Source: Dysgonomonas sp. 511 (GTDB lineage: Bacteria; Bacteroidota; Bacteroidia; Bacteroidales; Dysgonomonadaceae). Taken from it: DNA of 64,000 bases. Where the stretch lies: the NCBI RefSeq assembly GCF_010501105.1, contig NZ_QVMQ01000018.1, positions 1-64,000 of the forward strand, written 5' to 3'. Below are positions 38,411-48,069 of the stretch, piece after piece. The notes beneath the pieces were generated by a model. The model was not told where the DNA came from. It made no database searches and saw only the letters and a list, made by a program, of their open reading frames with translations. Made by a program: the position numbers and the translations under genes. How positions within the stretch are numbered: the first letter of the stretch is position 1; every line of letters starts with the position of its first letter.

Positions 38411-38550
38411 TTTATCTATATAGGCCATGCTATGGCTCCAATAGGAAGCCCCTAATCGCCTTTGGGGACTTATGAGCAAAGGCACGACAAGGGAGGGGAA
38501 AAGTAACAATGAAAAAAGGGTAAAAGGTGTTACATGTGTTACTTTTTAGG
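38411..38550. repeat. Dispersed intergenic repeat R2
   Basis: Starts TTTATCTATATAG (38411-38423), contains AAGCCCCTAATCGCCTTTGG and CACGACAAGGGAGG, and ends GGTGTTACATGTGTTACTTT. It resembles the first unit at 17102 more than the one at 24233. Confidence 0.75.
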
Positions 38551-38551
38551 G

Positions 38552-38926
38552 AGATACAAGATACCAGTAGACGAGTTAACGAGTTGGTTCTTGATAAAAT
38601 ATGAACTCGTATCTCGTATCTTGTTTACTTGTATCTAAAGAAAAGGTAACAAGGAAAAAAGACTGAAAAATGTGTTACATGTGTTACTTTTTGGAGAGAT
38701 ACAAGATCCCGGTAGACGAGTTAACGAGTTGGTTTCTGATAAAATATGAACTTGTATCTCGTATCTTGTTTACTTGTATCTAAAGAAAAGGTAACAAGGA
38801 AAAAAGGCTGAAAAATATGTTACATGTGTTACTTTTTGGAGAGATACAAGATACCGGTAGATGAGTTAACGAGTTGGTTCTTGATAAAATATGAACTCGT
38901 ATCTCGTATCTTGTTTACTTGTATCT
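38552..38926. repeat. Three tandem copies of an 85-bp palindrome, period 145 bp
   Basis: The palindromic unit occurs at 38552-38636, 38697-38781 and 38842-38926. Between the units a 60-bp linker (AAAGAAAAGGTAACAAGG ... TGTTACATGTGTTAC) is repeated too. Units differ by only a few bases. The array fills the spacer before hisS. It is not a CRISPR: the period is 145 bp and the linkers are repeats, not unique spacers. Confidence 0.9.
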
Positions 38927-38996
38927 AAAGATATTGTTAACTGAAAAAAGTGTTACTTTTTGCGAAGACCATAATCTCAAACTCGCAACTAATATT

Positions 38997-39004
38997 TACC
39001 TTTG
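38997..39004 (+). promoter_or_regulatory. hisS promoter -7 box
   Basis: TACCTTTG fits TAnnTTTG, 31 bp before the hisS ATG at 39035. The -33 element is unclear. Confidence 0.6.
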
Positions 39005-39034
39005 CACCCTGATAATAATTTGAAAGATAAAACG

Positions 39035-40399
39035 ATGTCACAACCTTCGATAGTAAAAGGAACAAGAGATTTTTCGCCCGAAGAAATGGCGAAGCGCAAC
39101 TATATTTTCGACACCATTCGCGAGGTATTCAAGCTGTACGGCTTCCGTCAGATAGAAACCCCTTCGATGGAAAACCTCTCCACACTGATGGGCAAGTATG
39201 GCGAAGAAGGCGATAAGTTGCTGTTCAAAATCCTCAATTCGGGAGACTACCTCAAAGGCATTTCCGATGACGAACTTACAGGACGCAACACCAACCGCCT
39301 TGCAACCAAGATCAGCGAAAAAGGGCTGCGTTACGACCTCACCGTTCCCTTTGCACGCTATGTTGTGATGCATCGCAACGAAATAACATTCCCCTTCCGC
39401 CGCTACCAGATACAACCCGTATGGCGCGCCGACCGTCCACAGAAAGGACGTTACCGCGAGTTTTACCAGTGCGACGCCGATGTGGTGGGCTCCGATTCGC
39501 TGCTGAACGAAGTAGAGCTTATACAGATTGCCGACGAGGTGTTTTCGCGTTTCGGCATTAGGGTGTGCATCAAGCTCAACAACCGTAAGATACTGTCGGG
39601 AATAGCCGAAATAATAGGCGAGTCGGACAAGATAGTGGATATCACTGTTGCCATCGACAAACTGGACAAAATCGGACTGGAAAAGGTAAACGAAGAACTT
39701 GCCTCCAAAGGTATTCCACAAAAAGCAATAGACCAACTACAGCCCATTATCCTTCTGCAAGGCAGCAACGAAGAAAAGATAGATACCCTGAAATCTGTTC
39801 TCCAAGCCTCCGAGATAGGAGTAAAAGGCGTAGAAGAACTGGAATATATACTCAACAAGCTGAAAGCAACAGGCATTCGCTGTCAGCTCGATCTCGACCT
39901 CACCCTAGCCCGTGGGCTGAATTATTATACAGGCGCTATCATCGAAGTAAAGGCACTGGATGTTGCTATCGGCAGCATTACAGGCGGCGGTCGCTACGAC
40001 AACCTTACAGGGATATTCGGTATGCCGGGCGTGTCGGGCGTGGGCATTTCTTTCGGTGCCGACCGCATTTTCGATGTGCTGAACCAGTTGGATTTGTACC
40101 CGAAAGACTCCATACAAAATACCCGGCTACTCTTTGTCAACTTCGGGGAAAAAGAAGAAACTTTCATCCTTCCGTTGGTTGCCAAAATGCGTCTGGCCGG
40201 TATCGCTACCGAGCTTTATCCCGAAGCCGCCAAGATGAAAAAGCAGATGACCTATGCCGACAACAATAAGATACCTTATGTTGCCATCGTAGGCGAAAAC
40301 GAAATGGCGGAAAACAAGGTCACGCTTAAGAATATGGCAACAGGCGAGCAGCAATTGCTATCGCCCGAAGAGTGCGTTGCCGCTCTTGGTGAAAAGTAA
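39035..40399 (+). CDS. hisS: Histidyl-tRNA synthetase
   Basis: The 454-residue class II synthetase charges tRNA-His. Motif 2 region ([20 protein letters not shown], split here as [16 protein letters not shown]) and the histidine-binding ARGLNYYTG and GGGRYD segments are visible; the C-terminal anticodon-binding domain follows from about residue 360. The start at 39035 is chosen because the frame upstream overlaps the -7 box and is not family-like. The palindromic repeat array lies directly upstream. Confidence 0.97.
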   Translation: MSQPSIVKGTRDFSPEEMAKRNYIFDTIREVFKLYGFRQIETPSMENLSTLMGKYGEEGDKLLFKILNSGDYLKGISDDELTGRNTNRLATKISEKGLRYDLTVPFARYVVMHRNEITFPFRRYQIQPVWRADRPQKGRYREFYQCDADVVGSDSLLNEVELIQIADEVFSRFGIRVCIKLNNRKILSGIAEIIGESDKIVDITVAIDKLDKIGLEKVNEELASKGIPQKAIDQLQPIILLQGSNEEKIDTLKSVLQASEIGVKGVEELEYILNKLKATGIRCQLDLDLTLARGLNYYTGAIIEVKALDVAIGSITGGGRYDNLTGIFGMPGVSGVGISFGADRIFDVLNQLDLYPKDSIQNTRLLFVNFGEKEETFILPLVAKMRLAGIATELYPEAAKMKKQMTYADNNKIPYVAIVGENEMAENKVTLKNMATGEQQLLSPEECVAALGEK

Positions 40400-40468
40400 A
40401 CAGCGCATTTGATTGGTATTCTTAAGGTTCTGAGTCAATTCTTATAACGGACAATAAGGTTTTCCTTC

Positions 40469-40476
40469 TATATTTG
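40469..40476 (+). promoter_or_regulatory. Promoter -7 box of the lyase-like lipoprotein gene
   Basis: TATATTTG, 32 bp before the start at 40509; no clear -33 element. Confidence 0.5.
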
Positions 40477-40508
40477 TATATCTAATAACCAGACAAACTA
40501 CCATTGCC

Positions 40509-41519
40509 ATGAAAATGAAAACCTTATTATTGCCCTTATCAGCCTTGATGCTGACATTCTCCTTTTGCGGCTCGAATGACGATCCGGAACCCGAAGTAGT
40601 AAAACCGCCGGTGGTAACGCCAGATCCCGACCCGTCCGACAACGAGCACATAAAGCGGGGTTATACCCTCAATAGTTCCATGCAGGGGACTGCCGCACTG
40701 GTGGGTAAAGACCATAAGGCAATCAATACACATATGCTCCCTTTGGGCTGGAACTATACCGAATCGCCCAATATATCGGAAAACGACCACAATACAGCCC
40801 CTCATAGCCATACAGTCTACGATGCTGTACTCGGGCAATACGTATTCCAACTCACCCTCCATGTAGAGAAAGTGGTAGATGGCGACAGAGGTGCGCTTGT
40901 CGACCGTCAGCGCAACGAAGTAAAGAGCCAGGCCGATAAGCGGCAATGGGATAAGATGAACGGCAACTGGGACGAATGGCAGGTTTTGGAATGGAAGTTT
41001 AAGATACCCAAAAGTTTTCAACCATCGAGCAGCTTCACACATATCCATCAGCTGAAAGCCTTCGAAGGCAACAACAGCCTTCCGCTTATCACCATCACTC
41101 TGCGGGCTAACAGCAATGGCAAGAACCGCAGGGTGCAAGTCATTTACACAGGCGATGCAGGCAGTAGCAGCAAGAAAACATTAGTAGACAACATAGCCCT
41201 CGAACAGTTTGAAGACGAATGGGTACAGGTAATACAAGAAGCCCATTTTGCCGACAAAGGGTTTTACAGGGTCAAAGCCGTGAGGCTGAGCGACAAGAAA
41301 GTCCTTATCGACCATACGGAGGAAAATATCTCTATGTGGCACAGTGGGGCAATCAGCATCCGCAACAAGTTTGGTATATACCGCAGCTTCGGTAAGCCGT
41401 TGAGCGAGACGGACGGTGTGGTGACCAATGGCATTAAGGATGAGGATATTTATTTGGCCGATTTCAAGGTCTACGAGAAAAATACTAACTCGGCTCCCGA
41501 GCCTCATTATCTGGATTGA
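40509..41519 (+). CDS. Polysaccharide-lyase-like exported protein
   Basis: The 336-residue protein has a hydrophobic export signal with a Cys near residue 20 (FSFCGSND), so it is probably a surface lipoprotein, followed by a Pro/Asp-rich linker (about 25-48). The rest is beta-rich. The segments VDRQRNEVKS and DEWQVLEWKFKIP, then FTHIHQLKA, resemble heparin-lyase-I-like and glucuronan-lyase-like jellyrolls, where an Arg-Gln-Arg-x-Glu segment and a later His line the sugar cleft. A uronic acid polymer as substrate is an inference. No SusCD pair is near. It could be a sugar-binding protein without activity. Confidence 0.7.
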   Translation: MKMKTLLLPLSALMLTFSFCGSNDDPEPEVVKPPVVTPDPDPSDNEHIKRGYTLNSSMQGTAALVGKDHKAINTHMLPLGWNYTESPNISENDHNTAPHSHTVYDAVLGQYVFQLTLHVEKVVDGDRGALVDRQRNEVKSQADKRQWDKMNGNWDEWQVLEWKFKIPKSFQPSSSFTHIHQLKAFEGNNSLPLITITLRANSNGKNRRVQVIYTGDAGSSSKKTLVDNIALEQFEDEWVQVIQEAHFADKGFYRVKAVRLSDKKVLIDHTEENISMWHSGAISIRNKFGIYRSFGKPLSETDGVVTNGIKDEDIYLADFKVYEKNTNSAPEPHYLD

Positions 41520-41592
41520 CCATCGGTTTGCCCGGCTGTGAAGCCGGAAGTGGATAGAAAATATCAAGTGATTGATAAATAGTAATTTAGAA

Positions 41593-41716
41593 TGTTGACA
41601 ACTTGTTGATAAAGTTTATAAGTACAATATTGCCAGTAGATTAGATTGTTGATAACGTAATTAACAGATTGTTAATAAGTTTTTCTTCAATTTTAGGTGG
41701 GGAAAGGTGGGGATAA
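41593..41716. promoter_or_regulatory. Cluster of five DnaA-box-like 9-mers upstream of mraZ
   Basis: All on one strand: TGTTGACAA (41593), TGTTGATAA (41604), TGTTGATAA (41647), TGTTAATAA (41670), TGGGGATAA (41708). The DnaA box reads TGTGGATAA in this orientation, so the two TGTTGATAA sites and TGGGGATAA differ by one base. A TACCTTTA at 41731-41738 could be the promoter of the dcw cluster. Confidence 0.4.
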
Positions 41717-41779
41717 GTGTATAATTTTTATACCTTTACCATCTCTAAGTACACATTATTGAAACCTGAGTTGTCGGCA

Positions 41780-42238
41780 ATGAAATTTTTGGGAAACATA
41801 GAAGCTAAGATAGACGCAAAGGCCCGTGTCTTTGTGCCGGTAGCTTTCCGGAAGATACTGCAATCTGCCGGCCAGAATGTCTTGGTACTCAGGAAGGATA
41901 TATTTCAGGATTGCTTGGTGTTATATCCCCTTCATGTGTGGGACGATGTTGTAGACAAGCTGCGCTCGCGCCTTACCCGTTGGGACAGGGAACAGCAGGC
42001 ATTGTTCAGGCAATTCGTCGTAGATGCCGAACGCTTGGAGATGGATGCCAACGGGCGTATCCTCATCCCTAAGCGCTATTGCCAGATGGCAGGCATTACG
42101 TCCGACGTCCGTTTCATCGGGGTGGAAGATACCATCGAGATATGGACGAACAACTCACTGGAGCAGACGCTTATCCCGGCAGAAGATTTTGGCAGCCGCA
42201 TACAGGCGCTTATGAACGACGAACCACAAAACCATTGA
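41780..42238 (+). CDS. mraZ: Transcriptional regulator / division protein MraZ
   Basis: The 152-residue protein has two AbrB-like MraZ repeats: FLGNIEAKIDAKARVFVP near residue 2 and ERLEMDANGRILIPKRY near residue 86. MraZ binds repeated operators before its own gene and controls the dcw cluster in other bacteria. The start at 41780 gives the family N-terminus (MKFLGN); the frame 21 codons upstream is not conserved-looking. The rsmH ATG follows 4 bp after its stop. Confidence 0.95.
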   Translation: MKFLGNIEAKIDAKARVFVPVAFRKILQSAGQNVLVLRKDIFQDCLVLYPLHVWDDVVDKLRSRLTRWDREQQALFRQFVVDAERLEMDANGRILIPKRYCQMAGITSDVRFIGVEDTIEIWTNNSLEQTLIPAEDFGSRIQALMNDEPQNH

Positions 42239-42242
42239 CCCT

Positions 42243-43154
42243 ATGGAACAAGTTTATCATATACCGGTATTGCTCAAGGAGAGCGTAGACGGGATGGATA
42301 TCCGTCCCCGTAGCATTTGTGTGGACGTGACCTTCGGTGGTGGCGGTCATTCGCGCGAGATATTGTCGCGGTTGGGCGAAGGTGGTCACCTGTACTCATT
42401 CGACCAGGACGAAGATGCGATAAAGAATATACACCACGACAGCCGCTTCACATTTGTGCGCAGCAACTTCCGTTATCTGAAGAACTTTATGCGCTATTAT
42501 GGTGTTGAAGCAGTAGATGCTGTGTTGGCAGACTTGGGAGTATCATCGCATCACTTCGACGAACAGGACAGGGGCTTCTCTTTCCGCTTCGAAGACAGCG
42601 AACTGGATATGCGGATGAACCGCAAAAGCGGTAAGTCGGCGGCAACAGTGCTGAATACCTACAGCGAAGAAAAGCTTGCCGATGTGTTCTATCTCTATGG
42701 CGAATTGCGTCAGGCAAGGCGGATAGCGTCAATGATAGTAAAGAACAGGAGAAACAAACCCTACGAAACAGTAGGCGACCTCTTGGATACACTTGCCGCA
42801 TTTGTAGGCAAAGGCGAGAAAGAGAAGAAGGTGCTGGCTCAGGCCTTTCAGGCTCTCCGCATAGAAGTAAACGAGGAAATGGATGCCCTGAAAGAAATGC
42901 TCAGTCAGGCATTGGAGATACTGAAACCGGGCGGACGGCTGGTAGTTATTACATACCACTCGCTCGAAGACCGTATTGTAAAGAACTTCTTCAAGACCGG
43001 CAATTTCGAAGGTAAGGTCGAGAAAGACTTCTTCGGCAATTTCGAAAGGCCGTTCCGGTTGATAAACAATAAGGTTATAGTACCGTCGAGGGAAGAGGAG
43101 GAAAGGAATCCCCGTTCCCGAAGTGGCAAGCTAAGGATTGTAGAAAAGATTTAA
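42243..43154 (+). CDS. rsmH: 16S rRNA m4C1402 methyltransferase
   Basis: The 303-residue enzyme N4-methylates C1402 of 16S rRNA. It begins with YHIPVLLKESVDGM and has DVTFGGGGHS (SAM loop), ADLGVSSHHFDEQDRGFSFR and GGRLVVITYHSLEDRIVKNF, all typical for RsmH/MraW. It is the second gene of the dcw cluster, 10 bp before ftsL. Confidence 0.98.
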   Translation: MEQVYHIPVLLKESVDGMDIRPRSICVDVTFGGGGHSREILSRLGEGGHLYSFDQDEDAIKNIHHDSRFTFVRSNFRYLKNFMRYYGVEAVDAVLADLGVSSHHFDEQDRGFSFRFEDSELDMRMNRKSGKSAATVLNTYSEEKLADVFYLYGELRQARRIASMIVKNRRNKPYETVGDLLDTLAAFVGKGEKEKKVLAQAFQALRIEVNEEMDALKEMLSQALEILKPGGRLVVITYHSLEDRIVKNFFKTGNFEGKVEKDFFGNFERPFRLINNKVIVPSREEEERNPRSRSGKLRIVEKI

Positions 43155-43164
43155 CAGGATAAGG

Positions 43165-43491
43165 ATGAGCGCAAAGGAAGTTAAGAAGAAGATGATGTAT
43201 ATACTGGGAGGGACAATTCTCACCGAGGACTTCTTTTGGAAGAATGCCCGTTTCATCATCACGCTGGTTGTCATTATAGCCCTTTACATCAGCAACAGGT
43301 ATAGCTGTATCGAGAAAGTAGCCAAGATAGAATCCTTGCAGCGCGAACTGAAAGATGTGAAGCACGAATCGGTTACCATCACTTCCAGGCTAATGGGTAT
43401 AAGCCGCGAATCGAAGGTGGAGGAACTTGTGAAGAAGAACAATGTGGATGTCAGCCTTACATCAGAACCAATATTTAAGATAAAGCAATAG
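43165..43491 (+). CDS. ftsL: FtsL-like cell division protein
   Basis: The 108-residue protein has a cytoplasmic tail, one membrane segment (about 28-44) and an extracytoplasmic coiled-coil-like helix (about 48-78, KVAKIESLQRELKDVK), which is the FtsL layout. Its position between rsmH and the transpeptidase gene is the standard place for ftsL. It would form the FtsQ-FtsL-FtsB-type complex that activates FtsW and FtsI. Primary sequence is not strongly conserved, so the call rests mainly on topology and position. Confidence 0.85.
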   Translation: MSAKEVKKKMMYILGGTILTEDFFWKNARFIITLVVIIALYISNRYSCIEKVAKIESLQRELKDVKHESVTITSRLMGISRESKVEELVKKNNVDVSLTSEPIFKIKQ

Positions 43492-43497
43492 AGGATT

Positions 43498-45702
43498 ATG
43501 GCAAAGAAGTCGGAAAATGCAATCAGGAATGTGGCAGTCAGCCGTTATGGCTGGTTTGTATTGCTATTGTCGCTTGTCTTTATTGTTATTATCTACACTA
43601 TATTTAAGATAAAGTATGCAGAAGGCGCTGAGTGGCGCAAACTGGGAGCATCCGAGATCGTAAAGAAAGACAAGGAAGTGCCGCCTGCCCGTGGAAGCAT
43701 TTATGCTGACGACGCGCGCCTGCTGGCTATTAGCGAACCTCTGTACGAGGTTTATATGGACTTCATGTCGCAGGGAATGGTGAAAGATACATTGTTGAAG
43801 TATGTAACACCATTGTCGGAAGTGCTGGCAAAGCGATATCCTGACAAAACCGCAGGGCAATATAAAAAAATTATCCTCGATGGTTGGGACCTGAGTCGCA
43901 AGGAACTGAAAGAGATAGAGCGGGTAAAGAAAATAGAGCCGGGAAAAAGGGTAAAGACCCGTAGCGGGCGCATTCGCATTATCCGTCGCGATATCAACTA
44001 TATAGAGATGAAAGAACTCTATACATTTCCGTTCTTCAATAAGATCAGCAGCCAAAGCGGTCTTTTCACCGAAACCAAGACAATGCGCAACAAACCTTTC
44101 GGCAGAATTGCAGGGCGTACGGTAGGTTCTATCAGTAGCGATCCTAAAAAGGGAGGGCAAAGCGGCCTCGAATTGAAATACGATACCATACTGAAAGGAA
44201 AACCGGGCATCAAAACCCGTCAGCGTGTACGCGGCAAGTGGATAGATGTGATACTGAAAGAGCCTTCCGATGGTATGGATATTAAGACGACCCTCAATGT
44301 AGATGTGCAGGACTTAACAGAACAAGCCCTACGTCAAAAGCTGACTGAAACAAACGCCGAATCGGGCACAGCCATTGTGATGGAAGTGGCAACAGGAGAG
44401 ATAAAAGCGATTGCAAACCTCGACAGGCTGAAAGATGGCAGGTATGCCGAAGGCAATCCCAATGCCTTTTCTTATATGACCGAGCCGGGTTCTACATTCA
44501 AGACTATCTCGCTGATGATTGCCCTCGAAGACGGTGTAGTGAAACCCAATGACAAAATCCATGTTGGCGACGGGCTTTACGATTATCGCGGACGTACGGT
44601 ACGCGACCACGACTGGCGCAAAGGACGCGACAAGGGAGACATCTCCGTTGCCGAAGGAATGTACACATCGTCGAATGTGGCAATATCCAAAATGATACTC
44701 AAGGGATATGAAAGCAATCCTAAGAAATATGTGCAGCATATACACGATATGGGCCTCACCAAAAAGCTGGAATGGGATGTGCCGCTGAAAGGAATAGAAG
44801 GAACAGCTATTGTCCGTTTCCCCGACGATAAAAGCAGGAGTTGGTATTCGACCACCCTGCCGTGGATGTCTTTCGGATACGAAACGCAGATACCTCCTAT
44901 CTATCTACTGATGTTTTATAATGGTATTGCCAATGGTGGAAAGATGATAAAACCATTTCTTACCAAGGCATTCATGAAAGAAAATGAAGTCGTTCAGCAA
45001 TTCGAAGCCGAAGTAGTCAACCCTTCTCTTTGTTCCGAAGCTACATTAGGCATGGTCAAGGATATCCTGAGGGGTGTTATTACAGAGGGAACAGGAAAAG
45101 CCGCTGCTTCCGATCTGTTCCCTATCGCGGGTAAAACCGGTACAGCCCTTATTGCCAAAGGCGGGGGCTATGAGGGCTACTATGTATCTTTCTGTGGATA
45201 TTTCCCTGCTGACAATCCTCAATACACCTGCTTCGTCGGTCTTCGCCGCCCCGAAGGTGTACCTTCGGGTGGAGGCATGGCAGGAACCGTATTTAAAACG
45301 ATAGCAGAGGGCATCTATACCCGCAATCTGGTATCCACACCGGTAAGTGCGCCCAGAGATACATTGCACGCATATGCGCCGGCTGTAAAAAACGGCTCGT
45401 TAGAGAAGGCAAAACTGGTATTGACCAAACTGAAACAACCATTCTCAGCAAATGGTAATGGCGAATGGATCAGGGCTAAAAGAGATACGCTGAATGGAGG
45501 TATCCTGTTCGAAAGCAATATTCCATTGAAAAAAGGAACCGTGCCGAATGTAATTGGTATGGGAGCACGCGATGCCATCTATTTGCTCGAAAATGCGGGA
45601 TTGAAGGTAAGGCTGATTGGCGCAGGCAAGGTCAGGGCTCAGTCTTTAAATGCTGGCACGACAGCCGTAAGAGGCGCAGCAATAACAATAGAATTAAACT
45701 AA
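43498..45702 (+). CDS. ftsI: Septal penicillin-binding protein with C-terminal PASTA domain
   Basis: The 734-residue class B PBP has an N-terminal membrane anchor (about 19-38), a dimerisation domain (about 60-230), and a transpeptidase domain with Ser332-Thr-Phe-Lys335, Ser391-Ser-Asn393 and Lys546-Thr-Gly548. A PASTA-like domain lies at about 680-733 (GTVPNVIGMGARDAIYLLENAG). It crosslinks peptidoglycan at the septum as partner of FtsW, encoded in the same cluster. The PASTA domain makes it resemble the Spo VD/PBP2x type more than E. coli FtsI. Confidence 0.96.
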   Translation: MAKKSENAIRNVAVSRYGWFVLLLSLVFIVIIYTIFKIKYAEGAEWRKLGASEIVKKDKEVPPARGSIYADDARLLAISEPLYEVYMDFMSQGMVKDTLLKYVTPLSEVLAKRYPDKTAGQYKKIILDGWDLSRKELKEIERVKKIEPGKRVKTRSGRIRIIRRDINYIEMKELYTFPFFNKISSQSGLFTETKTMRNKPFGRIAGRTVGSISSDPKKGGQSGLELKYDTILKGKPGIKTRQRVRGKWIDVILKEPSDGMDIKTTLNVDVQDLTEQALRQKLTETNAESGTAIVMEVATGEIKAIANLDRLKDGRYAEGNPNAFSYMTEPGSTFKTISLMIALEDGVVKPNDKIHVGDGLYDYRGRTVRDHDWRKGRDKGDISVAEGMYTSSNVAISKMILKGYESNPKKYVQHIHDMGLTKKLEWDVPLKGIEGTAIVRFPDDKSRSWYSTTLPWMSFGYETQIPPIYLLMFYNGIANGGKMIKPFLTKAFMKENEVVQQFEAEVVNPSLCSEATLGMVKDILRGVITEGTGKAAASDLFPIAGKTGTALIAKGGGYEGYYVSFCGYFPADNPQYTCFVGLRRPEGVPSGGGMAGTVFKTIAEGIYTRNLVSTPVSAPRDTLHAYAPAVKNGSLEKAKLVLTKLKQPFSANGNGEWIRAKRDTLNGGILFESNIPLKKGTVPNVIGMGARDAIYLLENAGLKVRLIGAGKVRAQSLNAGTTAVRGAAITIELN

Positions 45703-45720
45703 AGGAAAAGAAAAACAGAT

Positions 45721-47172
45721 ATGAAGTTACAAGACTTACTTAAAGGCATAGATGTTATCGCTATAAAAGGAAATGACGATGTTCGGGTTACAGGTATCTT
45801 TACCGATTCGCGCAAAGCTGTAGAAGGCTCGCTGTTCATAGCACTCAAAGGGGTGCAAGTAGACGGACACCAATATATTGACAATGCTTTGGACCTGAAA
45901 GCGGGGGTTATTGTCCATCAGGATGATATTGATACATCGAAGGCAGGCATCACCTATGTGAAAGTAAAAGACACCGCCGATGCTGCAGGAAAGATAGCAA
46001 CACACTGGTATGGCGATCCTTCTTCCCGGTTGAGGCTGGTTGGCGTTACCGGAACGAACGGAAAGACTACCACTGCTACTTTACTCTACGAGATGTTCCT
46101 CAAGCTGGGTTACAAAGTAGGTTTACTTTCTACTGTTGCCAATTATATAAATGGGGCAGTTTATCATGCCACACATACTACGCCCGACCCTATCAGCTTG
46201 AACGATATGCTGGCGAAAATGGTCGATGCCGGTTGCGAATACGCGTTTATGGAAGTCAGTTCGCACGCTATTCACCAAAAGCGGATCAGTGGGTTGAAGT
46301 TTGAAGGAGGTATATTTACCAATATCACACAAGACCATTTGGACTACCATAAAACGATGGAAGAATACCTGAAAGCGAAAAAGGCTTTTTTCGACCTCCT
46401 TCCCGAAACAGCTTTCGCTCTTACCAATATAGACGATAAGAATGGCATGGTAATGCTACAAAATACCAAAGCCAGAAAATGCACCTATTCCGTACAATCT
46501 TTAGCCGACTTTAAGGCAAAGATTATCGAGAAGCACTTCGATGGAACGGCTATCGAGATAAACGGCAAGGAAGTGCAGGTACAGTTCGTTGGTGTATTCA
46601 ATGTTTACAACCTGCTGGCAGTATATGGTGCAACTATATTGTTGGGGCAGGATTCCGAAGAGGCATTGCTTATACTCAGCACGCTGAAACCCGTAGCAGG
46701 CCGCTTCGAAACCATCCGTTCTGCTGAAGACTTTACGGCGATAGTCGATTACGCCCATACTCCCGACGCCCTTACCAATGTATTGGAAGCCATACACGAG
46801 GTGCTGAACGGCAACGGGCGCGTGATAACCGTTGTTGGTTGCGGAGGCAACAGGGACAAGACCAAGCGTCCTATCATGGCGCGCGAAGCTGTCCGCCTGA
46901 GCGATCAGGTTATCCTGACTTCTGATAATCCGCGCTGGGAAGAGCCACAAGCAATAATCAACGATATGGCCGATGGGCTGAACAGCCAGCAAATGAAGAA
47001 AACCTTGTTGATTGTCGATCGCGAACAGGCTATCCGCACGGCATGCACATTTGCTCAGGCAGGAGATGTTATCCTTGTTGCAGGAAAAGGGCATGAAGAT
47101 TATCAGGATGTAAAAGGCGTGAAACATCATTTCGACGACCGCGAAGTAGTAAGGAATATATTCGAAAATTGA
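45721..47172 (+). CDS. murE: UDP-MurNAc-L-Ala-D-Glu:meso-diaminopimelate ligase
   Basis: The 483-residue Mur ligase has the ATP loop [11 protein letters not shown] at about residues 108-118, a central domain with [15 protein letters not shown], and the C-terminal ligand motif DNPR (from about residue 402), which marks enzymes adding meso-diaminopimelate rather than lysine. It adds the third residue of the peptidoglycan stem. Normally mraY or murF follows; here a thioredoxin-fold gene is inserted 11 bp downstream. Confidence 0.97.
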   Translation: MKLQDLLKGIDVIAIKGNDDVRVTGIFTDSRKAVEGSLFIALKGVQVDGHQYIDNALDLKAGVIVHQDDIDTSKAGITYVKVKDTADAAGKIATHWYGDPSSRLRLVGVTGTNGKTTTATLLYEMFLKLGYKVGLLSTVANYINGAVYHATHTTPDPISLNDMLAKMVDAGCEYAFMEVSSHAIHQKRISGLKFEGGIFTNITQDHLDYHKTMEEYLKAKKAFFDLLPETAFALTNIDDKNGMVMLQNTKARKCTYSVQSLADFKAKIIEKHFDGTAIEINGKEVQVQFVGVFNVYNLLAVYGATILLGQDSEEALLILSTLKPVAGRFETIRSAEDFTAIVDYAHTPDALTNVLEAIHEVLNGNGRVITVVGCGGNRDKTKRPIMAREAVRLSDQVILTSDNPRWEEPQAIINDMADGLNSQQMKKTLLIVDREQAIRTACTFAQAGDVILVAGKGHEDYQDVKGVKHHFDDREVVRNIFEN

Positions 47173-47183
47173 TATCCTCCGGA

Positions 47184-48065
47184 ATGAAGATGAAAAGATT
47201 ACTCATAGTATCCATATTATTTTTATCTGTGTCAGTATTTTCACAGGAGAAAACTCCTGTATTGCTCGGAAAGATAACGAAAGAAGACCTGAATAAAGAG
47301 CCCTATAACGAATGGCTGGACAGGGAATATACTGCATACGAACCTAACAAAGAAACGATTGCAGAACTGAAAAAGGCGAACAAACAGGGGCTTTCCGTAC
47401 AGATATTCCTAGGTACGTGGTGTGGCGATTCCCACAGGGAAGTTCCCCGTATGCTAAAGATTCTCGAACAAGCCGGTTTTGCTGACGACAAGATAGAAAT
47501 CGTAGGCTTAAACACCGGTGTCGGTGTCTCCAAGCAGTCTCCCACAGGTGAAGAAAAGGGTAAATATATATTCAAAGTCCCTACATTTATCGTTTCCAAA
47601 GGCGGTAAGGAGGTTAACAGGATTGTGGAGTTTCCGGTTTTTTCCTTAGAAAAAGATTTAGCAACCATTTCTTCAGGTGGCACATATTCTCCCAATTACC
47701 GTTCTTATCCAACCATCATAAATTGGCTGGAGACGGGAGTATTATCCGATAAAAATATTTCATACAACGGCTTGGCCGAACAAATACGTCCATTGGTAAG
47801 TAATGCCGTAGAATTGACAGCCGTTGCGTATGTCTTGTCGTATCAGGGCAGAAAAAAGGAAGCCGCTACACTGTGTAGGATAGCCACAAGGCTCTTCCCC
47901 GAAACAGTAAGGTACAATGCCTGTGCATTTATCTACAATGAAAACGGCGAAAAAGAAGCAGCAATAAGGGCTTTGAAAAAATTCATAGAAAAATACAACA
48001 ATAGGGAGGCTATTGATGCGGCTTTCGAATTATATGACGAAATAAAACAAAGAAAGGCAGAGTAA
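47184..48065 (+). CDS. Exported thioredoxin-fold protein with helical C-terminal domain
   Basis: The protein has 293 residues from the ATG at 47184. A signal peptide ends near residue 19 (VFSQ). A thioredoxin-like domain holds the active-site-like motif [13 protein letters not shown] with Cys80 and Ser83, so only one cysteine of the usual CxxC is present. The domain ends with a cis-Pro-like [11 protein letters not shown]. Residues about 205-290 are helical and TPR-like. It sits between murE (11 bp) and mraY (4 bp), on the same strand, so it must be co-transcribed with the dcw genes. Possible roles are thiol handling of an envelope division protein, or a non-redox binding role. Its place in the cluster is unusual. 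Confidence 0.88.
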   Translation: MKMKRLLIVSILFLSVSVFSQEKTPVLLGKITKEDLNKEPYNEWLDREYTAYEPNKETIAELKKANKQGLSVQIFLGTWCGDSHREVPRMLKILEQAGFADDKIEIVGLNTGVGVSKQSPTGEEKGKYIFKVPTFIVSKGGKEVNRIVEFPVFSLEKDLATISSGGTYSPNYRSYPTIINWLETGVLSDKNISYNGLAEQIRPLVSNAVELTAVAYVLSYQGRKKEAATLCRIATRLFPETVRYNACAFIYNENGEKEAAIRALKKFIEKYNNREAIDAAFELYDEIKQRKAE

Positions 48066-48069
48066 AAGA

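Noticed and set aside
38552..38926. CRISPR array
   Set aside because: Period of 145 bp, palindromic 85-bp units and repeated linkers do not fit repeat-spacer structure; no cas genes are nearby.
41521..41592. Strong terminator after the lyase-like gene
   Set aside because: CCGGCT/AGCCGG at 41532-41547 forms a hairpin but has no following U-run, so it is not listed.
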